From NCBI GenBank assembly GCA_049724395.1, contig JAUGWO010000105.1, forward strand, positions 1-64,000: a DNA stretch of 64,000 bases, written 5' to 3'. The position numbers and the translations under genes were made by a program. Every line of letters begins with the position of its first letter. Positions within the stretch are counted from its first letter, which is position 1. Of this stretch, positions 44,301 through 56,586 are shown piece after piece. This stretch comes from Spongospora subterranea f. sp. subterranea. Its lineage: Eukaryota; Endomyxa: Phytomyxea; Phytomyxea; Plasmodiophorida. The notes beneath the pieces were generated by a model. The model was given only the letters and a program-made list of their open reading frames with translations, was not told the origin of the DNA and did not search any database.

Positions 44301-47300
44301 AATACAATCTGAACTGCCGTTATTGATCTGGAATCGACCGGTTGGACATAGATCACATTCTGTTCTGGGCTCGTTGGCCTTGGGATGGGACATGGTACCG
44401 ATAGGACAGAACGAGCACGTTGTTGCCCCAAACACATTGGAAAATCTCCCGATCTGGCAGATCGGACACGACGATAGTCCAGGGGAGTCACCAAATCGTC
44501 CTGGTTGGCATAACGAACATGATGAGCTCCCAACCCCATCAGAATAGCTGCCCGCCTGGCATAAACTACACGGCCCTTGAGATCCTGAGTCGGACTCGAA
44601 TGTCTTCGCAGGACACAATTTGCAGCGGATCGAGCCAGGCTGGTCAGAATATGATCCAGGTTGGCACTGATCACAAGAAGTGGCCTGTTCTGTTGATTGG
44701 GAAGTGCCAGCAGGGCATGCCACACTACTATTGCTTCCAATTGTTGCGACAAATTTTCCAGGTTCGGCTGCTTTGCATTGTTTCGACCCGAAATCATCAC
44801 TGTATCTACCGATTGGACAGCTGGTGCAGCTAGAACTTGATTCCCCGGAAAACGTTCCTGGAGTACATCGCTGGCAAGATGATGTCGCGTTGCGCTCAGG
44901 CTGGAATTCTCCCGCGTTGCACGCAATACAGCTTGATTGTCCTGAATTTGGTTGAAATGTGCCAGGTTCACACGGGACTGCTGAAACTGCGCCTCGACTT
45001 GGGACGTAAAACCCAGGTAAAGCCGAGATACACGAACTCGGATTAGAACCATCGTCACGATATTTGCCCACATCACAATCTACACAGGAGCTGCTCTCAT
45101 TTCCGCCATTGCTTTTTCCAGCTGGACAACGTGTGCAGGACAACGCACCAGAACCGCTAAAAAATCCTGCAGTGCATTTCCCAGAGCAGGAACTGGCACC
45201 GGTTGCTGTGGAGAAGCTGCCAGATGAGCAAGGAAGACACGATGGTGACTCTGCTGCTGAACTATAGCTTCCTAAACAACAAGGTTTGGTCTGAGCCCTG
45301 GATAAGATAGATAATGAATGGTTTCTACCTGCTGGGCAGGCGATGCAAGAGGTTTGACCAGGGGCGCTCTGATATGACCCAGGTTTGCAAACAGTACAGG
45401 TAGCACTTCGAGTTTGGTTTGAATAACGACCCGGATCGCAATCCAGGCATGTCACTTGTTCAAGCGAGCTGGCGTATTTACCTGCGGGACACGCTTTGCA
45501 GCTGGTCTGCCCGCTTAAATCCTGATATGACCCGGCACTGCACAGGGTGCAGGAGGTATTAGATATAGAACCGAACCTGCCCAATGGACACTTAGTACAT
45601 GACGATTGCCCTGATTCGGCGAATTCCCTGAGCGAACGAGATTAAATTGGGTCACCTGTAAATATGCTCGATGAATTCGTACCCAGGGGGGCAAGATTCG
45701 CATGACGACGATCCTGTACGAGGCGCGCTGGTTCCTGGACCGCATGGAATACAGGTGGCTTTACCAGTCATTGACATAAAGGTGCCAGTTGGGCAAGGTG
45801 AACAGAAACGCTGCCCCGTTAAGCTTTGGTATTGTCCAATCGTACAGTTTGAACAGGAACTGGCTCCCGCATTCGGCGAAGCTGAACCCTGTGGGCAGTT
45901 TGTACATAACCTAGACCCGTCATTTGAGCTGAAAGTTCCAGCGGGACAAATGGTGCAGGAAGTCTGCCCCTCTGTTTGCGACGAGGAGCCTGCCTTGCAA
46001 GGATTACAAGTCGTTGCTCCTGCTTGATCTTGATATCTAAACGCGAAAAATACGGATCAATGCTGATACGACAAGAAAAACGTTGCGACTACCTTCCAGC
46101 AGGGCACAAGTCGCAGCTGGATTTTCCTGTGGATCCCGAGAACCTTCCAGCCGGACAGGCAGATAAACAAACGGCCGAGCCTGTATCCGGAGCATACTTT
46201 CCAATCGCACAATCCGAGCACTGACTTTGCTCAACCTTATCGGCAAACTTGCCGATTGGACATGCAATGCAGGCAGTAGAACCTGAAACATTCTGATAGG
46301 TACCGAGTGGACAACTTAGACATTCGGCTTGCCCCGATGTCGGACTGAGTTTGAACAAAAGGGTCAGGCGAAGGGTACATTCATATATTGTTTACAAATA
46401 GTTTACCTGAACATCCCTACTGGGCATTTATCACAGGAAACTGGGCCAATACCAAATTGTGGTTTACTACTGGCAAATCCTGGAGGGCACTTGGAACAGG
46501 TGGATTGCCCAGAGGTATTGGCGAAGAATCCAGGCGTGCACGAAGTACAGAACAATTGACCGAACTGGGATTGGGACATGCCCATGGGACATTTACTGCA
46601 AACCGACTGGCGAGTGTTCAGCTGGACCATCCCATCTGAGCATGAGGGACAGAATGAGGACCCAGTCAATGAAGAAGCAGTGCCGGCAGCACAATCAGAA
46701 CAGGATATGGACCCTAAGGCAGAACATGCAAACATGAGATGGTGCATGATGAGGAGCAACAAATAACGGACCGATTGTATTGGTGAATGTGCCCGAAGAG
46801 CAGTTAGAGCATGGAGTAATCTTCTTTGTCCCGCTATTGGAAGTACCGATCGCACATTTACTGCACTCCACCTGTCCCAGCCTATCAGCATAGCTCCCTT
46901 CAGGGCATGGAGTACAATCAGCTTGACGAGGAGAAGAGTTGGCGAACCCTATCAAGAAAATTGAAAGATATTCGATCATCGGTGACAGGAATGCTTACCT
47001 AATGGGCATGGAGAGCAAGACAATGCGCCATTAGTGGTACCTTGCTTGGCGTATTTCCCAATTGGGCATTCCAGGCAAGATGTTGCTGTTGAAATATTGG
47101 AAGCGGTCCCATCAGGGCAGAAGGAGCACGACAACGAACCAGGAATGGAAGAATACGAACCTGGACCGCAGGCCTGGCAGGCTATTTGCCGAGGGATATC
47201 GGCATATCCAGCAGCACAAACCTGGTACGACAGGAATAAAGAGTTGTAGCTAATCTGTCCACCGCCTTGCATAACTGAAACTGGAAGAAGAAGCCCAGAA

Positions 47301-50300
47301 TCCGACGGTGTATTGCAGCGGATACGACGATGAGCCGTTGAAAATGAAGCATCATGAATAACATTCGTGCATGCTTTTTCACCAATGAAAACGATGGCAT
47401 TGGAGGCGCCAAAATTGGAACCAGTTATGGTGATTTGAGAGGTCGATGATCGGGAACAGTTTGAGATTACGGTCGAAGGTGAGGATGATCCACATCCTTG
47501 TATTCCGGTCAAAATCGGCAAAGCGTACGACAGCAGATATGCACTACGGGAATAGGATTTGGCAGTGATGACAGTGATCGGCAGATTGGCGCCTACTCCA
47601 GCAGCAAGCATACACACTAACGAGCGAGGAACAGATATAGACACTATCTGGCATTGGCTTGGGCCAATGATAACCGATGTTGAGTTTGGGGTGAAAAAAT
47701 CACCAGTAATTGTGATGGGAATTGAGCCCTCGGTTGGACAATTGATGGTTGCGTTCTGAGAATCCTGACAACCGGAAACGGCATACACCTCTGCGGGACG
47801 AGGAAACGAGAAGGAATCAGTTCCGGCCTGAGACATCTGCCCACCAACGGAAACGAACATGTGCCAATCCGACCCTTGGCCTTTATCTACAAAACAAGCT
47901 ACACGTCCAGCAGATGGAAAAGAGACACCATTACAAGATATAGTGGGACCAGATGAGCCAGATGGGCCCAAGCCCACAGACACCTCCTCAACAAAACTGC
48001 CGAGATTGGCCACTCGGAAATCCACATACTGGTTGACAGATTTTGTGGCGGTCAGAGATGGACTTTCATTGTCGGTTGGAAACGACCTTAGACTAGACGG
48101 TTGAATAACTGGAGCAACGTAGGAGATGTTGGACGTGCTCAATAACGAGTTAAGAACGAAACTGGTCATGTTCCTGGAAACAGAAAGGAATAATCCCTTC
48201 CCAACCCCCATTGCTAAAGTGCACGTGATGACGGTGGCGTTGCTGGAGGTCGTCTGGCACTGATATTTGTTGGGATTGCTAGAGGGGCCGTAATTCACGA
48301 TATTATTTGTTGAAACTGAGTCGAAGCCCTGTCCAAAGATTGTGAGGTTGGTTCCCCCATTCACTGGAACCGACGAGCATGGCGAATTGCATGAAAACCT
48401 GGTGATGACAGGACCCGAAAACGACACCAATGCCTTAGGAATGCTGGACTGGCCGGCAACTGTCAATACAACCGGTAGATTTGCAAAATTTTGTTGAGAC
48501 CATGCAGCTAACGTGCATTGAGCATTTGTGTGGTTCTTATTGGAGATAGACGAACAGAATACTCCACCAACGCTGATCGTGGCTGTTGTCGTGCCAAAAT
48601 TGATGCCATGGATGTTCAGAACTATGGATTGACCAAATTGACAAGATTCCACTGACGTTCCAACAGTAGAACATCCTAATATGTTTGACACCGAGGTAAT
48701 AACTGGGGGATCAAATGGGAAAGTGAGAGAATTACTGCTTGTTTGGGTGGAAACCGATACGGAAACTACTGCAGATGATCCAGATCCACCTGGAACTGAG
48801 CAGACAATGCTTCCATCGCTTACACTGTTGATCGGAATGCATAAACTCGGGCCAACGTTGACAATGACGTTAGATGACAGCTGACCGAAATTGCTGCCAA
48901 AAATGGTGAGCAAATACCCCCCTTTGGTGGTATGAGGAACCATACCAGTCGTTAACGAGATCAGGGATGGAACTTGGTATGAAAAGGAGTTGAAAAGCGT
49001 GAATGTAGCATTGCTAACAGAAATTGAAACACCGAGATTACGACCAGTTCCTTGCGGAACAGCGCATCCGACTGACGAATGGGAATACGAGTTCAAGGAT
49101 TGACAGGCAACGCCTCCGACAGTAACATTTCCAATGGTTCCAAACGATGTCCCGGAGAGAGTGATAACGCCACCACCCAGCGCTGGGGCCGATGACGGAG
49201 AAATACTCGAGATGACAGGAGGCGCAAATGAAAATAATGAAGAAGGATTCAAGACCGAGACCAGACCATCAACTGCCACCGCAAAGTGAAGATTTGCTCC
49301 CATTCCGGGCTGTAACAGGCAAATCAGCTTGGTGTGAGGGACCTGAACCTGAGGTGATAAACAGGCATACACAACACCGTTCCCTGACAAGGTAATGGAC
49401 CTTGGAACGGCTGAATTGCCGAAGTTGTTCCCAGATATTGTGACGATAACATCTGCAGCTGACGAATCAGCGACCACGGGAACAACTGACGATATTGTCG
49501 GCGCGCTGTAATTTAAAAAGAGCTGATTTGCGCTGAGTTGCTGAGCAACTTCAACCGTCAACGCTTTCAACGACCCAGATCCTTCTCCGACAGTGCACGA
49601 TACACAAGTATAATTCAGATATTGCGGGTTAAAACACGCCAAACCAGCAATTCGGATCACAATCGAGTTTGCTATTCCGACACCGAAATTTGAACCTGAA
49701 ATGAAGACTGTCTTCCCGCCGGACGTGTCAAATAACGCAGGAGAGAACGAAGTCAACGTCGGTGGAAAATATTGAACCGTGATAGAATTGCTGGGAATAC
49801 CGGCCACTTCAACTCGAACAGCAGTGGAAGCTCCTTGACCATTAGGAGTTGAGCAAAGTATGTGGGTTTGATTGCGTTGTGAAATCGCACAGGGGCAGGA
49901 GGCTAACTGATTGCCAAGAACATCAGCACATTGGCTTCCAACGAAAACATTCACAGCACTCTCAACGGTTCCAAAATTATTCCCGATCAAAATAATTTGG
50001 TCTCCTCCTCGGGTCGATAACCCGGTTTGGCCGGACGGTAGTCGAACAGATGATAAAGAAGGACCACGATAACTGTAAGGGTATCCGGCACTCAAACCGG
50101 TCCCAACGCTGACAACAACCATGAAAGGCCCACCAACGCCGCTAGGGACAACGCAGGATAATGAGGTATGAGCTGAAACTTCTGTAATTGAACTGCAATT
50201 CACCGAATCTGACAATCGAAAAATGCGTCTTGATACAGATCCGGTGCCGAAATTGCTTCCCAATACAGTGATCCTTGTGGTGCCATTTGTTGCTGCGCCT

Positions 50301-53285
50301 GTTCTGCGGTCTGTATTGTCAATGGCCGGCAATATTGAAGTAATAACGGGTTTGTCATAAATAAAGGATATGGAATCGGTTGTGGATTGCCCATCTGCAA
50401 CCACAACGACCCCGTTGGCATCACTGATCTTGGGCGGGATAGCGCAGACAATTTGAGTAGAGCTGACCGTTGACACAGTACAGGGAGAGCCGCCGATTGA
50501 CACGCTTAAACCGGTTTTCAATTGTCCAAAATTACTTCCAACAACAGTGATTAAGTTCCCTCCTAAAAACGGTCAATGAAGCTATCTGAGAACTTTTAAC
50601 GACCAAACTTACCAGCTGTGTTCGCTTGAACAGAAATTATGTCGGTGATCGACGGGGGACGATACGATATTGAGCCAGACGAGAATCGCCCGTCGGCTGT
50701 CGTCACCTTAACTGCTCTGGAGACCCCACGACCTGGAGGGGCCGAACATGTGATTGAAGAATCTTTCCAGGTAATAATGGTACAGGACATTGAGCCCGTC
50801 CATATTTGGTTGAATGTGACATTGCCCTTCGAGGCACCGAAATTAGACCCAGTAATGAAAACAGTGTCGCCGCCAATGGCTCCAATGACTGTCGGTAGGA
50901 CAGTGAAAATTGAGGGAGGATTGTACGAGAACAGTACTGTTTCACTGGCAAGCTGGCCGGCAACCGTCAGAAGAATAGGGAGATTGACCCCTACACCCGG
51001 AGGACTCTGCAACAATGCGTAAGGAGGCGATGCGAAAATGTGGATGACAATGCCATACCGTGCATACAAGCTTCGTATGCGAATGATCAAGAACCGTCTC
51101 GTGGATTATGCATTGGGAACCGCTGATCAACACTGAAGCCGATCCAGAAACATTGCCGAAATTGTTTCCGGTAATGACGATGGAATCCCCACCATCGGTA
51201 TTTCCAGAGTATGTCGCCACAGTCATTGACGGTCGAGAAAACGAGAAAGCCGACGGTAATCGCGAGACGCCTGTTGCTGTCGTTAAAACCACGTCCAGGT
51301 TCGCTCCAACACCGCTGGGAATAGTGCAATTGATTCGACTATGGGTCCATGTCACGATAGAACATAATAAAGTGCCAATGTTGACTGTTGCTGTGATATC
51401 GCCAAAACTTGATCCATCAATGATCATGGATTGCCCTCCCGACGTGTTCACAGCTTTCAAAGGCGTCGCCGCGCTGATATTGGGCGCCATATAGGAAAAC
51501 GTATAGACAGGACTGAACCCACTTCTATGGTCAACAGTGATGCTGCGGCTCCCATGCCCAGGCGCGAGAAGAAATGTGGCCGTTGTCTGACTGGAGCTGA
51601 GGACGGTTTGATAGACAGCATCAACGGCAACGCGCGGGTTGGTCCCAAAGTTGATCCCGGTTAAAGTTAAAATCACGTTGCCAGATGTGGAGATCGAAGG
51701 AGATGTTGAAAGAATAGTCGGAGCGTTGTAGCTATAGACAACGGGGGAGCTGGGATTGTTTTGGACGGCGCTCTGTGATTGGACGGTGACAGTTACGGCA
51801 TTGGACTAAAGGAATTGAGTAAATATTGAAAGAAAATTATGAAAAAGATCCATAGCATACCAATCCTTCACCAGCAGGAACACGAACTTGCATGGATGTG
51901 TGATTTCGAGTACATGCTGGACACGATAGAACATCGGCAGCCCCAATTTTGACCGTGACAATGGCTGAAGATGTTCCGAAGTTAAGGCCGTTGATTGTGA
52001 GGAATGTGGATGGATTTGTCGTAGATCCTATTGTTGGCCCACTACTGGACGAAACACTGATGATTACAGGTGGATCATAGGAGAATGTGAACACGGTTGT
52101 GTCCTGGCCACCGACAGTATAATGCACTTCCAAGCCCTCTCCTTGCCCGGGAGGTAATGTACAAAATACGTTTGTGTGTAAAGTATTACTTCCAGTGATT
52201 GGACAATCGACACCCCCAACGGTGACCGTCCTTGGACTTCCTACAGCCCCGAGATTGGTTCCTGTAATTGTCACGATATCGCCTCCAGCGGTTCGCGCTT
52301 TAGGCGACGCAACAACGGTGGCCGTAATAGTTGGAGGCAGGAACTGGAACCAAATTGCAGGATTGGCACCATAAACTGCATGTGCAGTCACATTGACTAC
52401 ATTTGCATTGGAAGCACCGTAACCAGGGCTCATTTGGCAGATTATGCTGGTATGGGTCTGGCTAACCAAACTGCAGGGAAACCTGAAAAAAATGCATTCT
52501 CATCAGCACCTATCAGAGTCTTCCCAGTCGTGGAGGCAACGTACGATCCAACGTTGATGGTTGCGCCTCCAATTGGCCCGAAATTAGTTCCTGTTATAGT
52601 GAGAGAGGTTGGCAATCCTGTCGCAACAACAGGACCAGTTGGCCCTGACGTTGGGAATATGCTGATAATCGTTGGAGATGCATAACTTAAAGAGAAATTC
52701 TTCGTTGCCAAGTACTTGTTCTTGATTGTTATCACCCTATCCGCAGCCAGTGCAGGGAAATTTGCTGAGGTTAATGCAGGGAATGTGCATACAAGTTTCT
52801 GCATTGACATCAGCGAGCACACCACGGTCGACCCATAAACCTTGAACCCGAAGTCGCTATCGAGATTGTCATAGAATTTGTTTCCAGCGATAGTGATAAC
52901 GGTTCCCCCAGACGTATCAGGGTTGGCGGGCGATAAGCTGAAGACCACTGGATCTGCGATTGGATTATTAGAACTCTGATTCCGTGATTGGATTCATTTC
53001 CCGCTTACTCATACAAACGGAGATAATATCGCCACAGCAATCATTATATGTAGTGAAGCAAACATCGTCACAATAACAATAAAGACCTGTGGTTTTACCA
53101 TAAGCCACACTTCCACACATATCCGCGCCGGCAGAATTATTCTTTGCTGCACAATAATATCGCGCCGGAGAAAATGGGGGAAACCACGATGGGATTTTGG
53201 CATTTGTGGAAATAAAGAGGAACACGGAGATGAACAGGAGAAGTTGAGAGATCCTGAGGAGACCATGGAACCCCCTTTGAGGCAT
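41331..53285 (-). CDS. giant receptor-like protein: SMB, IPT/TIG array, GCC/ephrin-receptor-like array, nine membrane segments
   Basis: This is one minus-strand gene of about 12 kb. It starts at ATG 53285 with a signal peptide (LLLFISVFLFISTNA). A somatomedin-B-like Cys cluster follows (YCYCDDVCFTTYNDCCGDI). Then come about twenty IPT/TIG domains (52.9-46.98 kb; motif PPVI-SS-ISP then GG-x-ITLSG-x-NFG) and about forty GCC2/GCC3-type Cys repeats (46.98-43.2 kb; motif CPAG-x-YSD-x-GSSSC-x-x-C). The last exon, from 43184, has a Cys-rich bridge (EGPLCGICKRGFHDTWG), nine hydrophobic segments and an acidic cytosolic tail (ELHEDDADEDMDYGHSD). A few short introns interrupt the array regions, for example 43185-43255 and about 51809-51857. 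Such TIG/GCC polytopic proteins are known from protists; ligand and function are unknown. Sensing or adhesion is inferred from the architecture. Confidence 0.85.
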
Positions 53286-53439
53286 AGTTCCGCCTAGCTG
53301 GGGGTCCAGGGGAACCGCTAACAGCTTCAAGAAGGTATTGTTATGTGGACCAGTTTAGCATGAGGTTATGGCAGTTCAGTGAAATAAACGTGAGCGACTA
53401 CTCTACACAGTCACACACAGAGTTCACTATCTCCGTTAT
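53286..53439 (-). promoter_or_regulatory. immediate upstream region of the giant gene
   Basis: This short AT-rich stretch between the start codon and the tandem array should hold the core promoter and leader. In-frame codons upstream of ATG 53285 begin only with non-ATG codons, which fixes the start. Confidence 0.3.
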
Positions 53440-53865
53440 TTTTATGTAACAATCGGGCTATCGTCAAAATGGAATAACCGGTACTGTAGTGTAACAATGG
53501 GGCTGCCGTCACTACACTAAATGGAACCGGTAGTGTAGCAATCGGGCTAATCGTCATCACCACTTTAAATGGAATAACCGGTGGCGTAAACTGGGCTGTT
53601 ATTGTAACAAACGGGCTAATCGTCACTACATCGAATGGAATAACCGGTGGCGTAACAACTGGGCTGCCGTCACTACACTAAATGGAACCGGTAGTGTAAC
53701 AATCGGGCTAAATCGTCGTCACTAATAACCGGTGGCGTAAACTGGGCTGCCATTGTAACAAACGGGCTACCATCGTCACTACATTAACTGGAATAACCGG
53801 TGGCGTAACAACTGGGCTGCCATCACTACCCTAAATGGAACCGAGAGTGTAACAAAATCGGGAAC
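53440..53865. repeat. degenerate minisatellite upstream of the giant gene
   Basis: About nine irregular units of roughly 45-50 bp are built from the words TGGAATAACCGGT, GTAACAA-[CT]-GGGCT and CGTCACTACA. Each unit contains the palindrome ACCGGT or a variant. Alternating unit types suggest a higher-order pattern. It lies within the likely promoter of the giant receptor gene. Confidence 0.9.
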
Positions 53866-54141
53866 AAACTTTTGCTGTCAAACGCAATCTACCATGGCGT
53901 GACTTATTCAAATAATATTGATTCCAGCAAATACATGGTCCGGTTTATTTGCTCGACCTTGTGCACTAAATCAAGAGCGGCTGAGAGTTCGACTGTGACC
54001 GCGTTGACGTGCTCTGGTGTTTGGCAGATTTACAACGGTATCAGTGTGAGGAAGGAAAAGCGACGACAATAAAGAAATAGGCTGACGGCCCGTAACAATC
54101 AAATCAAAGCGCCATATTGACCAAAAAAAAATCTGCCGTTT

Positions 54142-55100
54142 GATGGCAACTGGCCACGTATCTGCCTTTGGTCAATACCGTGTTCAATCATCTGGCTCGT
54201 CGCGAAATCGGTTTCTCACCCGTCACTATTTTACAAAACCTCAACCTAGTTTGTTTATTGTTGGCGATATTCTTTCCTCACACTGACACCAGAGCGCTCA
54301 ATCCATCACGATCGAACTCTCAGCCGTCCTTGATTTCATGCAGAAGGAAGTGGTTGGCCGTGCTTTCAGACAACACGAGCAGAAACATCGTTCTCGTCGA
54401 ATCACCGACCAACCGTGGATTAGTTTTACAACCGGCGAAAAAGTGATCCGTTCGTCTACGAGTCAGAGTAAAAATGGTGTGTTAGCTGTGTTAGTTCTGC
54501 TCAGATTGTCGAAGTGGGCAACGCGCCCTTCGATTAGGTTGGGCGTTTTGAAACGGCTGATTTTACTCGAGAGCCTTTGTACGAGCTCGATGTCCTACAT
54601 TTCATGGAAGCTGGGGTGCGATCGCATCCTCCGGAGCCTTTGTGTGTCGATCTCCTCCAGAGCGTTGTCTGACAAAGGGAAATGTGCTGCTCTACCCGTT
54701 CCCATTGATTCTGTGACTCAAATGGGGGTGACAGGGTTACAGCGCCACCTCATCGTTCCCCAAAACCTATTCCTGTTGTGTAACGACCCCAGACGCTGAG
54801 TTTCAACGCAGACTGGTCCCTGTATCGCCATATGATCCATCAGCGGATGATCTGGTAGGCGGAGATCCTGGCCTCACTTACGGGTCGAAAAGGTAATCCA
54901 TTCATCGTGGGGAGGGAAGGGGGACATGCAAAACACTGATCTCAAAACCTCAAACTCACAGCACTGGCATGGACCTTCCGGTATCGTTGCAGATTAGTTC
55001 ATCATTGTTTAAAAATCCTCTTGAACAGTTGCCTTTGGTTGCGCCTAAAATGACGCCGAGTGTCGCTGACGCACATTCGCCTTCGAATGGCTTGTTCTGA
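54142..55100 (+). CDS. unrecognised multi-exon gene
   Basis: I do not recognise this gene. ATG 54142 opens MATGHVSAFGQYRVQSSGSS. After a short intron a well-formed exon reads SITIELSAVLDFMQKEVVGR and DQPWISFTTGEKVIRSSTSQ (about 54290-54467). Further protein-like pieces are GRFETADFTREPLYELDVLH (about 54540-54660) and PDAEFQRRLVPVSPYDPSAD with LVGGDPGLTYGSK (to about 54893). An intron (GTAATC...CTCACAG) leads to the last exon, MDLPVSLQISSSLFKNPLEQ, which ends at 55100. The alternating frames fit small introns, but not all joins are proven. No membrane segment or known domain is visible. Confidence 0.5.
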
Positions 55101-55981
55101 CCCGCGTATGTGTAGCGGATTCTAGCGATTGGTCCTCGGGCCTGCTGCCTAGCACGGCAACGCTGGAAATTGCTTCACAATGCAGCAGCAGGCATTTGAG
55201 TTGAAATGGGTTACGTTCTGCCTTGTTTTTTCAACAATGTCGTATAGCTAACTACGCTGGGTTTGGTCGAAACAGTTTGCGAAAAGATGGCAGAAAATTT
55301 CTGCACCGCTTGCGCAACCTTTGCAATTGCTGTAAATGAGAGGAAGGCGCTGGACGCCAAGCTTGATCGTTGTTGAAAACAGCCACTTTCATCATTCTAA
55401 TGTGGTCGGCGCGTTCGGCCACTTGCCAAACAGCTGTAATAACAACTACTGTGCAAAATTAGGATGAATTGGTGAAATACAGGCAGCTTGGTTATTTGTC
55501 GAGAAATATGAGCAGGCGCTCATAAAAGCCTATTTATAGCCATCGACCGATGGGTGTTTGATTGGGACAATTTCTGAGCGTCTGAAAAACAAATCGCCCA
55601 CTCCTCAGCAAAAATACCAGCTCCGTTTCCACCATATCTTGTCAACAACGGATCGGGTATGAGGGCATCGCAAAACAAGCCAAGTTCTAAAAAAGTTTCT
55701 AAATCATTCAAAAATGGAAATTGAACATTTGAAGCTCTTGGTTTGTCAATGAGCCTGTTCATAAGCCCAGTCAGTTACCGTATGTTGATTTACAACGTAA
55801 CGGGATGAGAATGAAGGTGCGCTCGCGAACCTCGCGTCCCAACCGAACAGTATAGCACAGTCGTTTAGCTGAGCGCTTCACGCAAGTCACTATGCACGAG
55901 ACACATTTCGAAAAGTGCTCAGCGAACTGCCTGTTTGGACCAGACCACATCAAAGGGTGTAATTTAAGCTCGCTATTTAAT
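55101..55981. other. intergenic, one weak minus-strand frame
   Basis: An 80-codon minus-strand frame (55520-55762) has some protein character (FPFLNDLETFLELGLFCDAL) but no domain, start context or splice partners that could be confirmed. The rest holds nothing clear. Confidence 0.3.
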
Positions 55982-56400
55982 TTATTGTTTTCGAACCAAC
56001 TTCAGCTGCTTTTTGGTCATTTTCTTAATCTTACGCGTGTCTGTGATCTACAAAAACCGCATTATCAAATATCAACTCATCCATCGCAATGAAGTCTCAA
56101 ATATACCGTTTGAACAACTTCACTTTTCTTCTCGTTTTCTTCTTTGGCTTTCCTCTTCTGATCTCTGCGACGTTTCATCTCTGCTTTTTCCTGCTTGATC
56201 TGTTCGATAAACGCATGATGCTGTTGTTTTCCGGCAGCGATTTCTTCCTTCCGCTTTTGCCGCTCGACGAAATTCATTCGGGCCGACGACTGTTTCATGG
56301 CGCTATGCCTCTGCTTCTGGATCGTCTTCCATACCCGCCCATTTACAGGCTGGGTTCTGGGAATATCCGAAGGTTGTGGTGTCTCGAGCTCCATTGTCAT
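55982..56400 (-). CDS. CGR1: rRNA-processing protein Cgr1 (CCDC86 family)
   Basis: This is a small basic nucleolar protein needed for 60S subunit rRNA processing in yeast. Two exons, 56400-56107 and 56047-55982, with a 59-nt intron, give about 119 residues. The family signature is clear: VNGRVWKTIQKQRHSAMKQ, then ARMNFVERQKRKEEIAAGKQ, a long Lys/Arg/Glu helix (EMKRRRDQKRKAKEENEKKS), EVVQT across the splice and the C-terminal TRKIKKMTKKQLKLVRKQ. The start is the first ATG (MTMELETPQPSD). It is divergent from the Acl4-like gene with under 200 bp between the start codons, which suggests a shared ribosome-biogenesis promoter (inference). Confidence 0.88.
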
Positions 56401-56586
56401 TGGCGACGCTGCCACACGTTACAATGGCGAAATCTGCACGGACTCCGTAGCGGACTCCGACTGAGGGAATCAATCCCCCTGTTCTTTGAATGGCTCAGCC
56501 CAGCCCACAGGTAGCGCGCCAGCACCAAGGACCTGCCAGATATTATTGACCGGTGCCTTTTCCCGTTTTCGGCCACCGAAGTCGAT
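56401..56586. promoter_or_regulatory. divergent promoter between CGR1 and the Acl4-like gene
   Basis: About 186 bp separate the start codons of two ribosome-biogenesis genes transcribed in opposite directions. No specific binding site was recognised by eye. Confidence 0.4.

Noticed and set aside
46976-50521. Plus-strand open frames across the TIG/GCC region
   Set aside because: They are antisense shadows of a long minus-strand frame with clear repeated domains and show no domains themselves.
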